This document shows, piece after piece, positions 39,529 to 50,574 of a stretch of DNA of 64,000 nt. Numbering within the stretch: the first letter of the stretch is position 1; every line of letters starts with the position of its first letter. The translations under genes were made by a program, and so were the position numbers. The stretch is from Pseudoscleropodium purum (Eukaryota; Streptophyta; Bryopsida; Hypnales; Brachytheciaceae). The DNA is taken from the NCBI GenBank assembly GCA_963969395.1, contig OZ017795.1, positions 10,602,001 to 10,666,000 on the forward strand. The letters run 5' to 3'. The notes below the pieces were generated by a model. That model did not search any database and had not been told where the DNA came from. It worked only from the letters and a program-made list of their open reading frames with translations.

Positions 39529-39943
39529 TAGGGTTGATAGGACATCCGGATGCGGACGCTAGGTCCGTAGTGTCTGATGACATTCAAAAAAAATTTTGTC
39601 GTTCGCTCTGCCATTCTACCAACATCGTCCACTAGCTTTGTCCGCCATGCTATCTACAAAATCTAACGGCCTAGAACTATCCAGCGAACGAGGCGGACAA
39701 CGTCGTCGGAAGGCAAACAACAATAATTTTTTTTTCCATCTACTACGACCGTTTGCCATGCCATCCGCAAGATCTGACGGCCTAGATCTATCCGCAAGAT
39801 GGGGTAGATGGTGCCATTGAAACGAGGCGGGCAACAAAAAAAACTTTTTTTTATTTTGCCATCTACATGTGGATGCTACAAATGGACGAATGTCCGGATT
39901 TTAGATGTGAATTTGCCCTAGATGTTCCAATTTCTCAACCTTG
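39529..39943. mobile_element. Second hAT-type MITE of the GGACG-rich group
   Basis: Starts TAGGGTTGATAGGACATCC and ends with cTCAACCTTG. The flanking 8-mers are AGCTAAAC (39521-39528) and AGCTAAAT (39944-39951), a 7/8 target-site duplication. Ends and internal gcggacg / gtccg motifs relate it to 26622-26992, but it is more AT-rich and contains poly-T tracts. The first base is T where C is expected, a likely point change. Confidence 0.7.
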
Positions 39944-40189
39944 AGCTAAATATCTCCTGGACACTCCCTGGACTAGAACCACTTAGTCAGACACTCTTTG
40001 AACCTCCTGCAAGCTAAATCCAAGCTATCAAGATCTTGTTTTGGGGCTACTAGAACCTCATTGGGATTCTTAGGACTTTGTTTTAGAACTTACTATTTGG
40101 TTGGTCTGGATAGTCGGCCTCCAAACTTGATCATTAGAGTTGCAATTTTCTCTACCTAGAACTAGACTGTTTGATTCTAGCTTTGTTTA

Positions 40190-42180
40190 CGAAAAACAAA
40201 ACTCTAAGTTTTGAGAATATTTTTGGTCTTTTCTCTTAAACAACTTGTACACTAACTTGGAGACTAATATTTTAGGCCTATTGCTAATGGCTTTTTGTAG
40301 AGGCTATGTCTTGAATTTAAAGCTTAAACTAACTTGGACTAGTTTTGAGACTAAGTTTTGGAAATTAATCTTTGGCTACAAAACAACAGAGATTCAAAGC
40401 TTTGCTGTCAAAACATTAATACAATTGCTAGGGACTTGGAAAGCCAAAACTTCATTGTCTTAGGAAATACACAAAGCCAAAACATTGTCGTACTCGTGGA
40501 AACACACAAATTTTCTATTCTTTCCAAATCTAAATACAAAAGGCCATAGCTTTGCCCCAATTGCACCACGTGCTAATTTTCTTATAACATTGATTTAACA
40601 ACCCAAAGGACTTACACAACTTGTAAATTACACAATAGAGTCCCTCCAAAGTGGCATCGCCATGGTACAATGAGGGTTAAGCTTTAGGATTAGAACAAAG
40701 ATCCAAAACACAAAAAACACACACAAAATAATTCAAAACTACATACAAACAAGGCAAATTTTGAAGAGACACAAATGTCCTTCAAAGTAAGCTCAAAAAG
40801 TAGCAACAATGAAGCTTTAAAATGCTCAAAAACACCAATTTGGCAACGTTGGCTTGTGATGACCAAAAATCCAACTAAATGGACTTAAATCATACAAAGA
40901 GGTTCAAAATGAACCCAAGGGGTGTTTTGGGAGAAAAATAAGAGTTCTTATATACTTTCTTAAGGGCCTCACTCATCCCCCCCTTCCAATTCCTATAAGG
41001 TAATCTTATCATCTAAGATTTTCATCCTAATCCTAAATTTTTTTACTTTCTACGTTGGTTCTATTATCTAATTTTTGGAGAAATATTCCAAATCACAAAC
41101 AAATTGTGCCAATGTCTTCTGAAGGCCATTTTTAATTTAGAAAATCCTCTATATCCTTTTCCAATTTCAAAAATCCAAAGAATTCTAGCAATGACTAGTG
41201 ATTCAAAATGGAATAAAAATCCAAGTTTTGGAGTTTACACTTTCAATCCAAAGTAACTAGTCTAAGCTTTTAGGTAGGTTTAAGGGAGTAAGAAAAGACC
41301 TTAAGTTTGTTTTATTCCAACATTGTGAGTTCCTGATATGTTGGTCAACTTTGCACTTGATCTTTAATTTCACCGATTTTGGAGGATGTTGCTAATTTTA
41401 GAACCTCTTGTTATTAGGATGTTACAAAACTTGTCAAAGCACTTTATAAATATAAAAGACATTATAATAGTTTTTAGTGAGATTTTACCACCCCCATGGT
41501 AATTTTTATGAACTTACCATACCGGATTTTAGTTGTTGACTACTCAAAAAAAGATCCGGGATGATAAAAAAAATCAAGAATTTTTATAGAACCTCTCATA
41601 GAATTCCTTAAAAGATGTTCAAATTTGCATTCTTACCTTGCACATGTGGAAAATGAGTATCAATCATATTATCTCCTTTAATTTTCAATGAACATGAATC
41701 TTCTACAAAAAGGGAAATCTTGGCAAAGCAATTGCGCCATTGGACTTTTGGCATGCTCCCACTCCAAATCACCATACTTATGTTGTAGATGCCTTTGTTG
41801 CTCTAATTTGAATTTTCACATCTACATGTTAATAATGGGGATTTCTATTATTTCATTGATGAAATGAGGAAACTAAAATCTCTCTAAGGAAATCTACCTT
41901 AGGATTTTCACAAGATTTCTTTGGACCAATTTAGCCAATTTGTATCTCATTGCACAAATAGGTGTAGACAATTGGGCAATTTCTACTAACACTTTTATTA
42001 TTTACAATATGTAGGTTTCTACCCTATTTATATGCGGGATTCAAGTGTATTTAGGGAAAACTAGGTATAAAGTGACTAGAGGTCGTATTGGCATGTGCAA
42101 CATTGATTCTAGTCTAACATACTTTTCAAATCTTTTAACACCTAAAACTACACTCAAAACATATAAAAAAATCCAAAAAA
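40190..42180 (+). repeat. Dispersed family C, copy 3
   Basis: Same order of landmarks as 23780-25760: caaagctttgc, ggcatcgccatgg, ggcaaattttgaag, ggtaatcttatcat, ctaccctatttatatgcggg, ggcatgtgcaac. It lacks the TTAA element found in copy 2. No coding capacity. Confidence 0.6.
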
Positions 42181-42839
42181 GAAATCCTGAATGTTAGGTG
42201 ATGAAATCGGAATTCACACCAAACACTATCAATTATTTTTAGAATTTTATTTCCAAAATTGAAATTATTCTGAATTTTAGGAGTCCAAAAGTGCATTTGA
42301 CTAGTAGCCAATGTCAAAAGTCTTCTAATTCCAATCATTCAAGAATCACTTTCATGCTTGAAAAAGGATGAAAAAAACACATTCCAAGCTTGCATTCTAG
42401 CCTAAGGTTGGAAATAGCACATCCTACAAGTTGGATATTGGTTGTGGTTGACAACTAAGGCAGTGCTTCAACTACTAGTTTGTTTGTTTGTTTTGACAAA
42501 TGGTTATGTGGCCTTTCTTTCAAGAAGGTTTTAAGTTTTGTGACTCCTTCATTCTAAGACTTTGAATTGAAGGAGACCAATCTTGAGTATACAATTTTGA
42601 ATATGTAATTTTTGTATGCAATTTTTTGTAGGTGTTGGCTTTGTACAATAGATGAAATGAGGTTTTGGAAACATTGTAGCACCAATGTATAGGGCCATCA
42701 TTTCAATCTGACATTTTTTTAATACATTCACCCCCTTTTTCTCTATAGGCTTGAAGTTGCCCCCCCCTTTTTTTTTTTAGGAAATTGGGCATTTCATTGC
42801 CTAGAACCCCCCAGCCTCAACCTTACATGGGAAATTTTT
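42181..42839. other. AT-rich gene-free stretch
   Basis: No gene seen. Poly-C and poly-T runs at about 42755-42780. Confidence 0.4.
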
Positions 42840-43455
42840 TCCCTCAACCTTCCCCATGCGGCAGATAGGGTGAATTGCTGCAGTGCTTGTAAATTGGTGA
42901 TCATCTTGCCCTAACTTAGCTTGGATAAGGACCATGACTCACTGCATTTGGGCGTGCCCCCATGAGCTGTAATTCTGTACCCCAATTGGATATTCCCCTT
43001 TGTAAGTAGTTATCATGTACTTCCATGTTTTGGACCGACCGCCCAACTGAGAGAGCAAGCGATGAATCCGCTTGATTGATTTCCCATTGGCCTTTGGGGC
43101 CCAATGAGGCCCAGTGAGGGTGACATGGTGGTACGAGCTTGCGTAAAAGCTTGTGACTCCCTCAGTCACACTAATTGTCCGGTTAGTAGTTAGTGCGGTT
43201 ACATCCCAAAGATATGTATTGTATGATTCTGCAAGCGGCCAGGACGGAGGAAAGAGTAATTTTACCAGAGTGCACATGGGCTTGACCGACTGACCAACAA
43301 ACCCACCTGCACCAACAAGACATGCACCCAGTGTACTTACCCTTTTCTTTGGTGGAGAATAGGTCTCACTGCAGCCGTGGACGGTCCGTCCGTCCTTCCG
43401 TCCATCCATCCGTCCGTTCGTCCGTCCGTGTTCATGCCATTCCATTAAAAAAAAA
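42840..43455. other. Island of balanced composition with GTCC microsatellite
   Basis: This stretch is clearly more GC-rich than its surroundings. It ends in a (GTCC)n-like run at 43383-43430 (gtccgtccgtcc with ttcc and atcc variants). A 168-codon open frame on the - strand covers it, starting in the microsatellite, but I recognise no domain and would not call it. It could be a promoter-like or pseudogene fragment attached to the hairpin that follows. Confidence 0.35.
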
Positions 43456-44088
43456 TTTCAAATTCACTTTGACGGTGCTGTTCACTTTCACCTGCCTGTC
43501 CTGGATGGATGGGCCTGCAACTTCACATGGACCACTTCAGTTTTGATTGCACAGGTAGAAGCGACTTGTGTAAAATTTAACTTAAGTTAAAGGAAGTTAA
43601 CTTCATGTGCAATCCGGGTGAGAAAACAAGTGGAATCTATCCCTACGGAACAGCCAGGGAGGATTGACCCCTCTCTTACCCCGTGTTTTACCTTTGCAGA
43701 AAACCCTGAATTTTTTTAAATTTGTCACATCTGATCAAATTTGCAAATTCTGAATTCATATTTGCAATCAGAGACCCTATATTAGCTGCAGTGCATGATG
43801 AAATCCAAATTTTAAGCAGCACAAATCACGGGGCAATTTTTGACATTTACCCTCTGACGACAGGGCAAGAGAGGGGTCAATCCTCCCTGGCTGTTCCGTA
43901 GGGATAGATTCCACTTGTTTTCTCACCCGGATTGCACATGAAGTTAACTTCCTTTAACTTAAGTTAAATTTTACACAAGTCGCTTCTACCTGTGCAATCA
44001 AAACTGAAGTGGTCCATGTGAAGTTGCAGGTCCATCCTTCCAGGACAGGCTGGTGAAAGTGAACAGCACCGTCAAAATGAATTTGAAA
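43456..44088. repeat. Near-perfect inverted repeat, 227-bp arms, 179-nt loop
   Basis: The left arm 43456-43682 is the reverse complement of 43862-44088, with only about five mismatches seen. The arms include ggtgctgttcactttcacc, acttaagttaaaggaagtt and ctatccctacggaacagcc. Transcribed, this would fold into a long double-stranded RNA. The inner ends read TTGACCCCTCTCTTACCCC on one side and GAGAGGGGTCAA on the other, resembling the ends of the TTAA-type elements. No protein is encoded. Confidence 0.9.
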
Positions 44089-44781
44089 ATGAACAGCAAA
44101 GGAAAAAAACATGGGACAATAGAGGGGTTAATCCTCCCTGTCCCTACGGAACCCAAACGGCCTTTTCTTCATCTGAAAACACTCAAAACTGGTCTTTCTA
44201 CAGCAAAGACTGAAAAAAACTGTATGAAAATTGATTCTTGCTCAAAATCCATTTTTCCCACTCAGGGAACAATCATGCTTTAGGGTTTAATACTGAAGTG
44301 CTTCAATGTGCATATTTTGGACAATGAACTGAGGACTTGCAGGCATTGTTTAATGCACCCAATTTCTCATTCATCCAATGTAAATACTTGAATCTTGAAC
44401 AGACAACTTTCTTTAATGACCAATTTTGTAAAATTGCCATGAACGATATTTCTAAACAAATATATAAACAAAAATGTGCAAAAATTCAAAAAAGGATTGA
44501 GGCATAAAGGAGTTAAAACAACTCATTGCATTTAGGTCATTTATATATATATATATATATGATTCATTTGAGATTGCAAGTGTCCAATACACTTTAGAGA
44601 GGTCACTTGCAACTTTGTTATTTCAATGTTTTTTACAAATCAAATAGGAGTCAAATAAATGTCATCTCTTGAAAATTAATCATTAATTAATTATTATTAA
44701 TCATCTCCTCAAACTTTGATGATTGTAGGACATTGAACAAATTTGCTTTCAATTCACACTAGTCATATAGTCATGCCAATC
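44089..44781. other. Gene-free flank of the hairpin
   Basis: At 44112-44155 a third copy of the arm phrase (gaggggttaatcctccctg then ccctacggaac) occurs in direct orientation with the right arm. The rest is AT-rich, with a (TA)n run near 44540-44560. Confidence 0.5.
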
Positions 44782-45705
44782 TTGACCCCTAAAGGACCAA
44801 GGAATTTTCCAAGAGAAATTGTCAAACTAATTGTCATTTTTTGGTGCATAGGTTAAAATTTAAAGTAAAAACTTTTTTTGGACCTTACAAAAGTGAAGTA
44901 GACTATTATAAAAACTTGTGGAAAAAATTTCAGTCCGTTTGATAGTGTAGATTGAAAGATTATAATGCTTGAAGTGAGAGAAAAACTTCTTTTTATTTTC
45001 TTGTGAAATAGGGTCAACAAACTTTGAGCCTTCTTGGAGTAAATTTTTTACTCTATACAAAATTGTATCTTTGCACCATCAAGTACAACATCTTATTAGG
45101 TATACTTATGCAAAATTTCAAAAGAAACTATGGAGGCTACCTTACTCTAAATCATCTTAGGATGTAAGGAAGTCAAATGAATTGGCAATACACTAGTCAT
45201 TTAGAAATGATTTCCTAGGCAAGGAAAGGATTTTGTTTCTAAAATCCAAAATATAAAAAACTTAGGGACAAACATTTGCAATATGTAAAAAAAATTTCAA
45301 GAATTTTCAAAATACAAATTTTGAAATAATAGCTTTTGTAGTTAGTTAAAGATGTTTTTATTGCAAAACTTTCTTGTAGGATTAGTACAATTTTGACTCT
45401 TTTTTAAATGAGATTTTTGCTCTTAAAATATTTTTTAATTTAATTTGCATATTCTATCATGTTAGTGATATACATGCCAAATTCTAGAAGTAGATAAGGA
45501 ATTTAGCAAAAAATGCCAATATTGCTTGAATTGCCCATATTTTTGGGGGCAAAATAACTTTTGTTTCGGATGTTTAGTTAGAAATTTTTTTACAAGACTA
45601 TCATTTTATGAAGGGGATGAATGTCTACATCTCGTATTTACTTCATCATCACCTACCTAAATTCCAAATGTCCATTCAAAGGACATGTGGTCCTTTACAA
45701 GTTAA
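44782..45705 (-). mobile_element. TTAA-ended element (924 bp)
   Basis: Starts TTGACCCCTAAAGGACC and ends ggtcctttacaagttaa. The reverse complement of its right end matches the start of 32210-33141 (ccattgtccc / ccacatgtcc block). One TTAA is mutated to TTGA. Confidence 0.55.
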
Positions 45706-47146
45706 AAAATGGAGATCATACTTCTTCAATTTAAGCAAACAATGTATAAAATTTATGAAATAGTTGGAGTAAAGCATTATACCAAAAGATTTTCAAAGCT
45801 TTATATGGTAAAATGTCCATAAAGCACCCATTTAAGAGCTGAAAATTAATTTAGATTGGTTAGACTTCTTAAAATATTTTTCAACAAATTTTCCTTAAAA
45901 GATAAATGGAATGGGCTTTTAATCCAAGTCATTTTGGGGAGTGCTAGCATGTGAGCATAGAATCTATGATCCCATGAGCTTAGGAGTCTGTAGTATAAAC
46001 ATCTTTGATAGTTGCAAGGGTCTATGTTGTAAATTCTTTTCATGTTAAAGTGTATCTATGCTATAGGTATACATGTTATAAACACCTTCAAATGGTTGTA
46101 GATACAAACCTATAACTAGATTCAAGGCTCGTAGGCTCATATTGAGCTATATTCAAGCACTAGCAACGTTGAAGTTGTTTTATATTTTTTGGAGCTTTTA
46201 TGGAATTACCATGGTTTCTTAGCAATTTGGGCAACTTTCTATCTATTAATTCATTTAAGTATAAAAAACAGTTAATTAGTTTAAAATATCGTATAATAAA
46301 ATTGAACAATTTTAAAATATAACTGAAATAAGTTGGCCATTCATCCAAGCTCTTCTTTCAATTTTTAGATGATTGTTGCTACTTTCATTCAAGATAGCTG
46401 CATTTATCTAAACCCTTATGTTGACCTCAAATCCTAATACTGTGGACACTAATTGTGTCCACCACTTGCAGTATATATTGATGATGCAATGAGAAAGTAG
46501 AATATATAAATAGTATACATCTCAAGAGGCAGATGCTTTTAGAGCTCAAGTGCTTTATAGACCTCCTACCTAAATACTCCTATAAAACTCAGTAGGAGAG
46601 CCAATGAAGGCTTCCTTACATATATCATATATCAGTTGGTGGACAAACTTCATGCAGGGATACTACACACCCAAGTACCGATTGCACTTCATGTAGACAT
46701 GGTTGGTTGGTAAGGATACTATAAGAATTTCACACACTTTGGTTCCTTCGAGATTGACTAGTTTCGACCAATGGGGTTGTCTGCAAATATCCGTGAAACA
46801 TGGAATCCTGATGACCGGCAAGACAATTCGTGGAGCCTACTCTGTCTTCTTACTTCAATTAGCACTAAACTGCCCACCATGCTCACATGTAAGGCGGCAC
46901 ATGTAAGGTGCCTCCTTTGTGTACTTGTTGGCCAATGGAACTCAAGATTTTTTCAGAGCATATGAAATGGTTAAGGATTTAATATTTATTCACCATTTAA
47001 AAGCAGACAATTCTCTGACACCTGACCAGTCAGTTCGGATTCAATAGTAAAGTCCCAGGGGATTAAAGCAAACTCACTCTATCAAATGAAGCGTAGAGTA
47101 TTTGAATGTTCCGGGAGTCATTTTTTCCCCTCTGGCCAAGTGGCCA
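45706..47146. other. Gene-free stretch, one mixed-composition patch
   Basis: Mostly AT-rich. At 46440-46960 the composition becomes mixed and overlapping + frames are open (46703-46965), reading for example ETWNPDDRQDNSWSLLC. I recognise no family and see no start or splice logic; it could be a worn exon. A short gtggacac/gtgtccac inverted pair is at about 46442-46461. Confidence 0.3.
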
Positions 47147-47254
47147 TTAATTCCTAAATGTTTTGAGCTGTTTTGAGCTTCTTCGAATTTGCTGTAAATT
47201 GAACAAAATGTCAACATTTTGATAAGTTGTATCAATTTTTTAGGAATTGTAACC

Positions 47255-47700
47255 GTACAAATTCAAGCTAGACATGCTAGAGATTGATCTCATAGGTAGA
47301 GAAAACACAAAAACATCACTTATGGAGTGAAAGATTATAATGTTTGATTATGAAGGTAGTTTTGTACAAATTCAAGCTAGATATGCTAGAGATTGATCTC
47401 ATAGGTAAAGAAAACACAACAATATCACTTACGGAGTGAAAGATTATAATGTTTGATTATGAGGATAGTTTTGTATAAATTTAAGCTAGATATGCTAGAA
47501 ATTGATCTCCTAGGTAAAAAAACACAACAATATCACTTATGGAGTGAAAGATTATAATGTTTGACTATGACTATGAGGGTAGTTTTGTACAAATTCAAGC
47601 TAGACATGCTAAAGATTGATCTCCTAGGTAAAGAAAACACAACAATATCACTTATAATGTTTGACTATAAGGGTAGTTTTGTACAAATTTAAACTAAGGT
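47255..47700. repeat. 109-bp minisatellite inside family A element
   Basis: Repeats begin near 47255, 47364, 47473, 47587 and 47681 with gtacaaattcaagctaga followed by tgatctcataggta and gtgaaagattataatgttt. Periods are 109, 109, 114 and 94. The other family A copies have a single version of this segment. Confidence 0.85.
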
Positions 47701-48111
47701 AGGAACATCCATAATTAATAGTGTACCCATAGTTTGATGGTAAAGTTTCTTTAAAGTTAAAGTGTCTCCAAATGTACCTTGAAATTGTGTCCATACTTAA
47801 TTATGGTTGGTGGGCTTTGATTTAAAAAAAATTTAATGCTAGAATGGAGGCAAATTTTATAGAGTGGTTTAGGATGCCCTATAGAGTTCTACTTTGAAAA
47901 TTTGTAGAAATTAGATGCCTTACCCAAGAATTCTAATTCTTTGGTTTAAAATTCGTGATTTTCAATTGCTAATATAAAAAAACATATTTTCTAGAAAAGA
48001 TGCGTCCAATTGTGCTGAATTGCTTAAATTGACAGTTTTGGGTATTTCTAGCTTAAACATGTTAGAGTTTGATCTCATAGGTAATGAAAACACAATGATA
48101 TCATTTATGGA

Positions 48112-48793
48112 GGGTAAATGCAAGAAACACCTTCTGTTTTTTGTTGCATTCACCTTATACTTGCTAGTACTAATGACCTTTTGGAAAAAAATATTTAAAA
48201 AATAAATAAAAATGGATTATTAGCATAATACTATAAATATTATGTCACCAAAATTTCAGGTCTCAAAAAAATTTGGATCAAAATTTTTCACAAAATAGAA
48301 AAATAAAAAATAGAAAAAATAATCTTCAAAAAAACTAAAAATTGTCAATTTGAGAAGACTTCAGGATGAATAAATTTCACTAAATAAATGATCTTGAAAC
48401 CATTTTTAATGTCAAAATTGTGTGCAAGGGAGCCATATTTGTATGAATGTAGAAGACATAAAATAATATTTTTTAAGTTCTTTTTGGTGGGCACATGCTT
48501 CTCTAATTTAGGAATAGAGCACAAAAATTTTAGCTCTAGATCATTAATTTTGGGTAGTCCCTAGTACTAAAAACCCCTAAACGACAAAGTGTGATAAATT
48601 AGCTAAATTTAAATTTAAATATAAATGATTTTTTGATTTTTTGAAAAATAAGTTCTCTAATTATTGTTTATATATTGATCTTCACAAAAAATATTCAAAT
48701 ACATTGGCTTAAATCTGCAAAAGATATGGCCAATCACAACTTAGAAATTGCAAGTGTGACACAAAATAGTATTAGTGTTTCTTGCATTCACCC
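48112..48793. mobile_element. 682-bp TIR element nested in family A
   Basis: The ends are GGGTAAATGCAAGAAACAC and the complement of GGGTGAATGCAAGAAACAC (18/19 match). It is flanked by TGGA on both sides (48108-48111 and 48794-48797). Removing the element and one TGGA restores tatggagtgaaag, which is exactly the unit sequence of the neighbouring minisatellite. Superfamily not assigned. Confidence 0.75.
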
Positions 48794-49281
48794 TGGAGTG
48801 AAAGATTATAATGTTTGACTATGAGGGTGTTAAAACTACTAAAGTAATGGGGAATTGGGAAGTCTTTCAATCCTCTTTTTACAAATCAAATCTAAAAAGT
48901 TGGTGATCAAAAAAATATGAGGTTAAAGGGGCCTAATATGCATAACCTCAATCAATTTATGTCTTCTTAAAATCTACTCTATAATTTTTTAAATGAATTT
49001 TGAATGTGATTTTTTCTCCTAGATCTAGTGTATTTGAGCTCATCCCCAAGAGCTCTCAACACTATTGGAAGTCAAGATTGCAATGGGTATCCTTGCACAA
49101 AATCTTGAATAGAAAAATCACTATCATATCTTTTCAAGATTACTTTTTTTATACGAAAACTAGACTTCAAGAAGAACTTTCCAAAAATATAAACTACTAA
49201 AAATAGCAACTTAAATTGGTTTTATTTAACTTCAAAGTTTTGCAAACACCAGATTTTGGTGCCTCGGGCAGTATGGGTTGA

Positions 49282-49731
49282 GCTTACTCTTGATTTTCAA
49301 AGTCAACTAATTTTTTTTAGGTACAGTGCCTAATTGTGTTTATTGAACCTACTCACATTGTAACTAGAGTTCGGGAATTTATCTGTTCAGTTTGTCATGC
49401 AGTGTCGACATTTTTACCCATCAATTTTTCTAGTCCTTTTTTTCGGTTCACAATCCACTGACTCATCACCGGTCCTCCCGGCCCGTCTCCAACTCACGGC
49501 ACAAATCCACCCTTTCCCCAGAAAACAAACCAGCTGCTATCACTTAGGCTTGGGTCGATTTTTTGCGATTCTTCCAATCTTCCCCTGACAAAACGTACAG
49601 TGCTGGCTTAAGGCATAAGCCAGTGCAAGAGGAATCAAATTATTAGGAGCAAGAAGATTCCGCTCATGCAGCTAGTGTGTGTGATGAACGCCGTGGGCAG
49701 TGAGTGAACGAACGAGCGTCCGCTCCACCAG
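49282..49731 (+). promoter_or_regulatory. Upstream region of the hairpin locus, with palindrome
   Basis: From about 49400 the composition becomes balanced. A perfect 8-bp-arm palindrome CTGGCTTA-aggca-TAAGCCAG lies at 49603-49623, about 110 bp upstream of a TATA box. This is plausible promoter architecture; no known factor site is asserted. Confidence 0.4.
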
Positions 49732-49737
49732 TATAAA
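49732..49737 (+). promoter_or_regulatory. TATA box of the hairpin-cluster transcript
   Basis: TATAAA sits in ccaccagTATAAAgaggcc, immediately upstream of a C-rich stretch. It would place a transcription start near 49765, about 85 bp before the first foldback. There is no other TATA box as good in the neighbourhood. Confidence 0.55.
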
Positions 49738-49849
49738 GAGGCCGCCCGCCTCCCAGCAGCTTCATCATTCAGCAGCCTCGCCTCCTCTTGGGTTCCGTTA
49801 CTCGACTCTACTCTAGTACCTCTCACAGGGGTGCGAAATTCACTTCACT

Positions 49850-49967
49850 GGGGCAGTGACATCGAGAGCTGTACAGACTCTGAGCAAGGGCTTTCTTCGA
49901 GACTCTGATCGAGCAAGGGCTAGCTTCCCTTTCTCACAGTCTGCACAGCTCTCTGTGGCACTTCCCC
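49850..49967 (+). ncRNA. microRNA-precursor-like hairpin, unit 1
   Basis: A 118-nt foldback: the 5' arm ggggcagtg...gagcaaggg pairs with the 3' arm ccctttctc...cacttcccc over about 42 positions with about seven mismatches. The best duplex is GAGCTGTACAGACTCTGAG (49866-49884) against ctcacagtctgcacagctc (49933-49951), 17/19 paired, with no bulge. The arms are identical in all three units whereas the terminal loop differs between unit 1 and the others. From memory the 5'-arm core resembles moss miR533; I could not check this. Expression is unproven. Confidence 0.6.
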
Positions 49968-50142
49968 TTGCGCACTAGCTTACTGGAAATGCATGCCTTG
50001 GCAACAGGAAGCTGAGTTGCTAGCTAGTTAGACATTCACAAGCCTTCGATTACATGGTGGACCGGTGATATACATATGTATATATTTCAGACTAGGACTC
50101 CTAGTCTAGCACCTCTCACAGGGGGGTGAAATTCACTTCACT

Positions 50143-50260
50143 GGGGCAGTGGCATCGAGAGCTGTACAGACTCTGAGCAAGGGTTTCCTGAGAGACTCTG
50201 ATAGAGTAAGGGCTAGCTTCCCTTTCTCACAGTCTGCACAGCTCTCTGTGGCACTTCCCC
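50143..50260 (+). ncRNA. microRNA-precursor-like hairpin, unit 2
   Basis: Same length and stem as unit 1. The loop reads tttcctgagagactctgata where unit 1 has ctttcttcgagactctgatc. It lies in the exon-like block 50091-50326, so the foldback would remain in a spliced RNA. Confidence 0.6.
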
Positions 50261-50456
50261 TTGCGCACTAGCTTACTGGAAATGCATGCTTTGGACGGTA
50301 CCAGCACGTCTACATGCAACAGGAAGGTGAGTTGCTAGCTAGTTAGACATTCACAAGCCTTCGATTACATGGTGGACCGGTGATATACATATGTATATAT
50401 TTCAGACTAGGACTCCTAGTCTAGCACCTCTCACAGGGGGTGAAATTCACTTCACT

Positions 50457-50574
50457 GGGGCAGTGGCATCGAGAGCTGTACAGACTCTGAGCAAGGGTTT
50501 CCTGAGAGACTCTGATAGAGTAAGGGCTAGCTTCCCTTTCTCACAGTCTGCACAGCTCTCTGTGGCACTTCCCC
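50457..50574 (+). ncRNA. microRNA-precursor-like hairpin, unit 3
   Basis: Same stem and loop as unit 2, with the first difference only after the 3' arm (ccccctttgctcac). It lies in the exon-like block 50406-50642. Confidence 0.6.

Larger units (their letters stand above)
47147..49281 (-). mobile_element. TTAA-ended family A element, expanded by a minisatellite and a nested insertion
   Basis: Left end TTAATTCCTAAATG at 47147, right end ggtgcctcgggcagtatgggTTGA at 49281. Both match, in reverse complement, the ends of 58955-59600. The normal ~650-bp element has grown to 2.1 kb through a ~109-bp tandem array (47255-47700) and a separate TIR element (48112-48793). The open frame at 49000-49200 is similar to one in the 59 kb copy but is stopped in the 7.9 kb copy, so it is not taken as a gene. 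Confidence 0.6.

Noticed and set aside
23780..42180. Family C as an LTR retrotransposon
   Set aside because: No reverse transcriptase, integrase or gag-like frame, no primer-binding site or clear TG...CA terminal repeats could be placed.
42939..43445. 168-codon open frame on the - strand
   Set aside because: Starts in the GTCC microsatellite (Arg/Thr/Gly/Asp-rich repeat), no recognisable domain, no conserved start or splice context.
46703..46965. Two overlapping frames with a protein-like stretch
   Set aside because: The patch is of mixed composition and protein-like, but no family is recognisable and neither splice signals nor a supporting second exon was found.
49850..50574. Coding reading of the triplicated units (e.g. 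the 87-codon frame at 50391-50654)
   Set aside because: The frame is not equally open in all three units and indels between units do not respect codons, while the foldback arms are perfectly conserved.
49850..50574. Hairpin as miR160, miR156 or miR408
   Set aside because: Only short partial matches to the remembered sequences, on the wrong arm or with too many mismatches.
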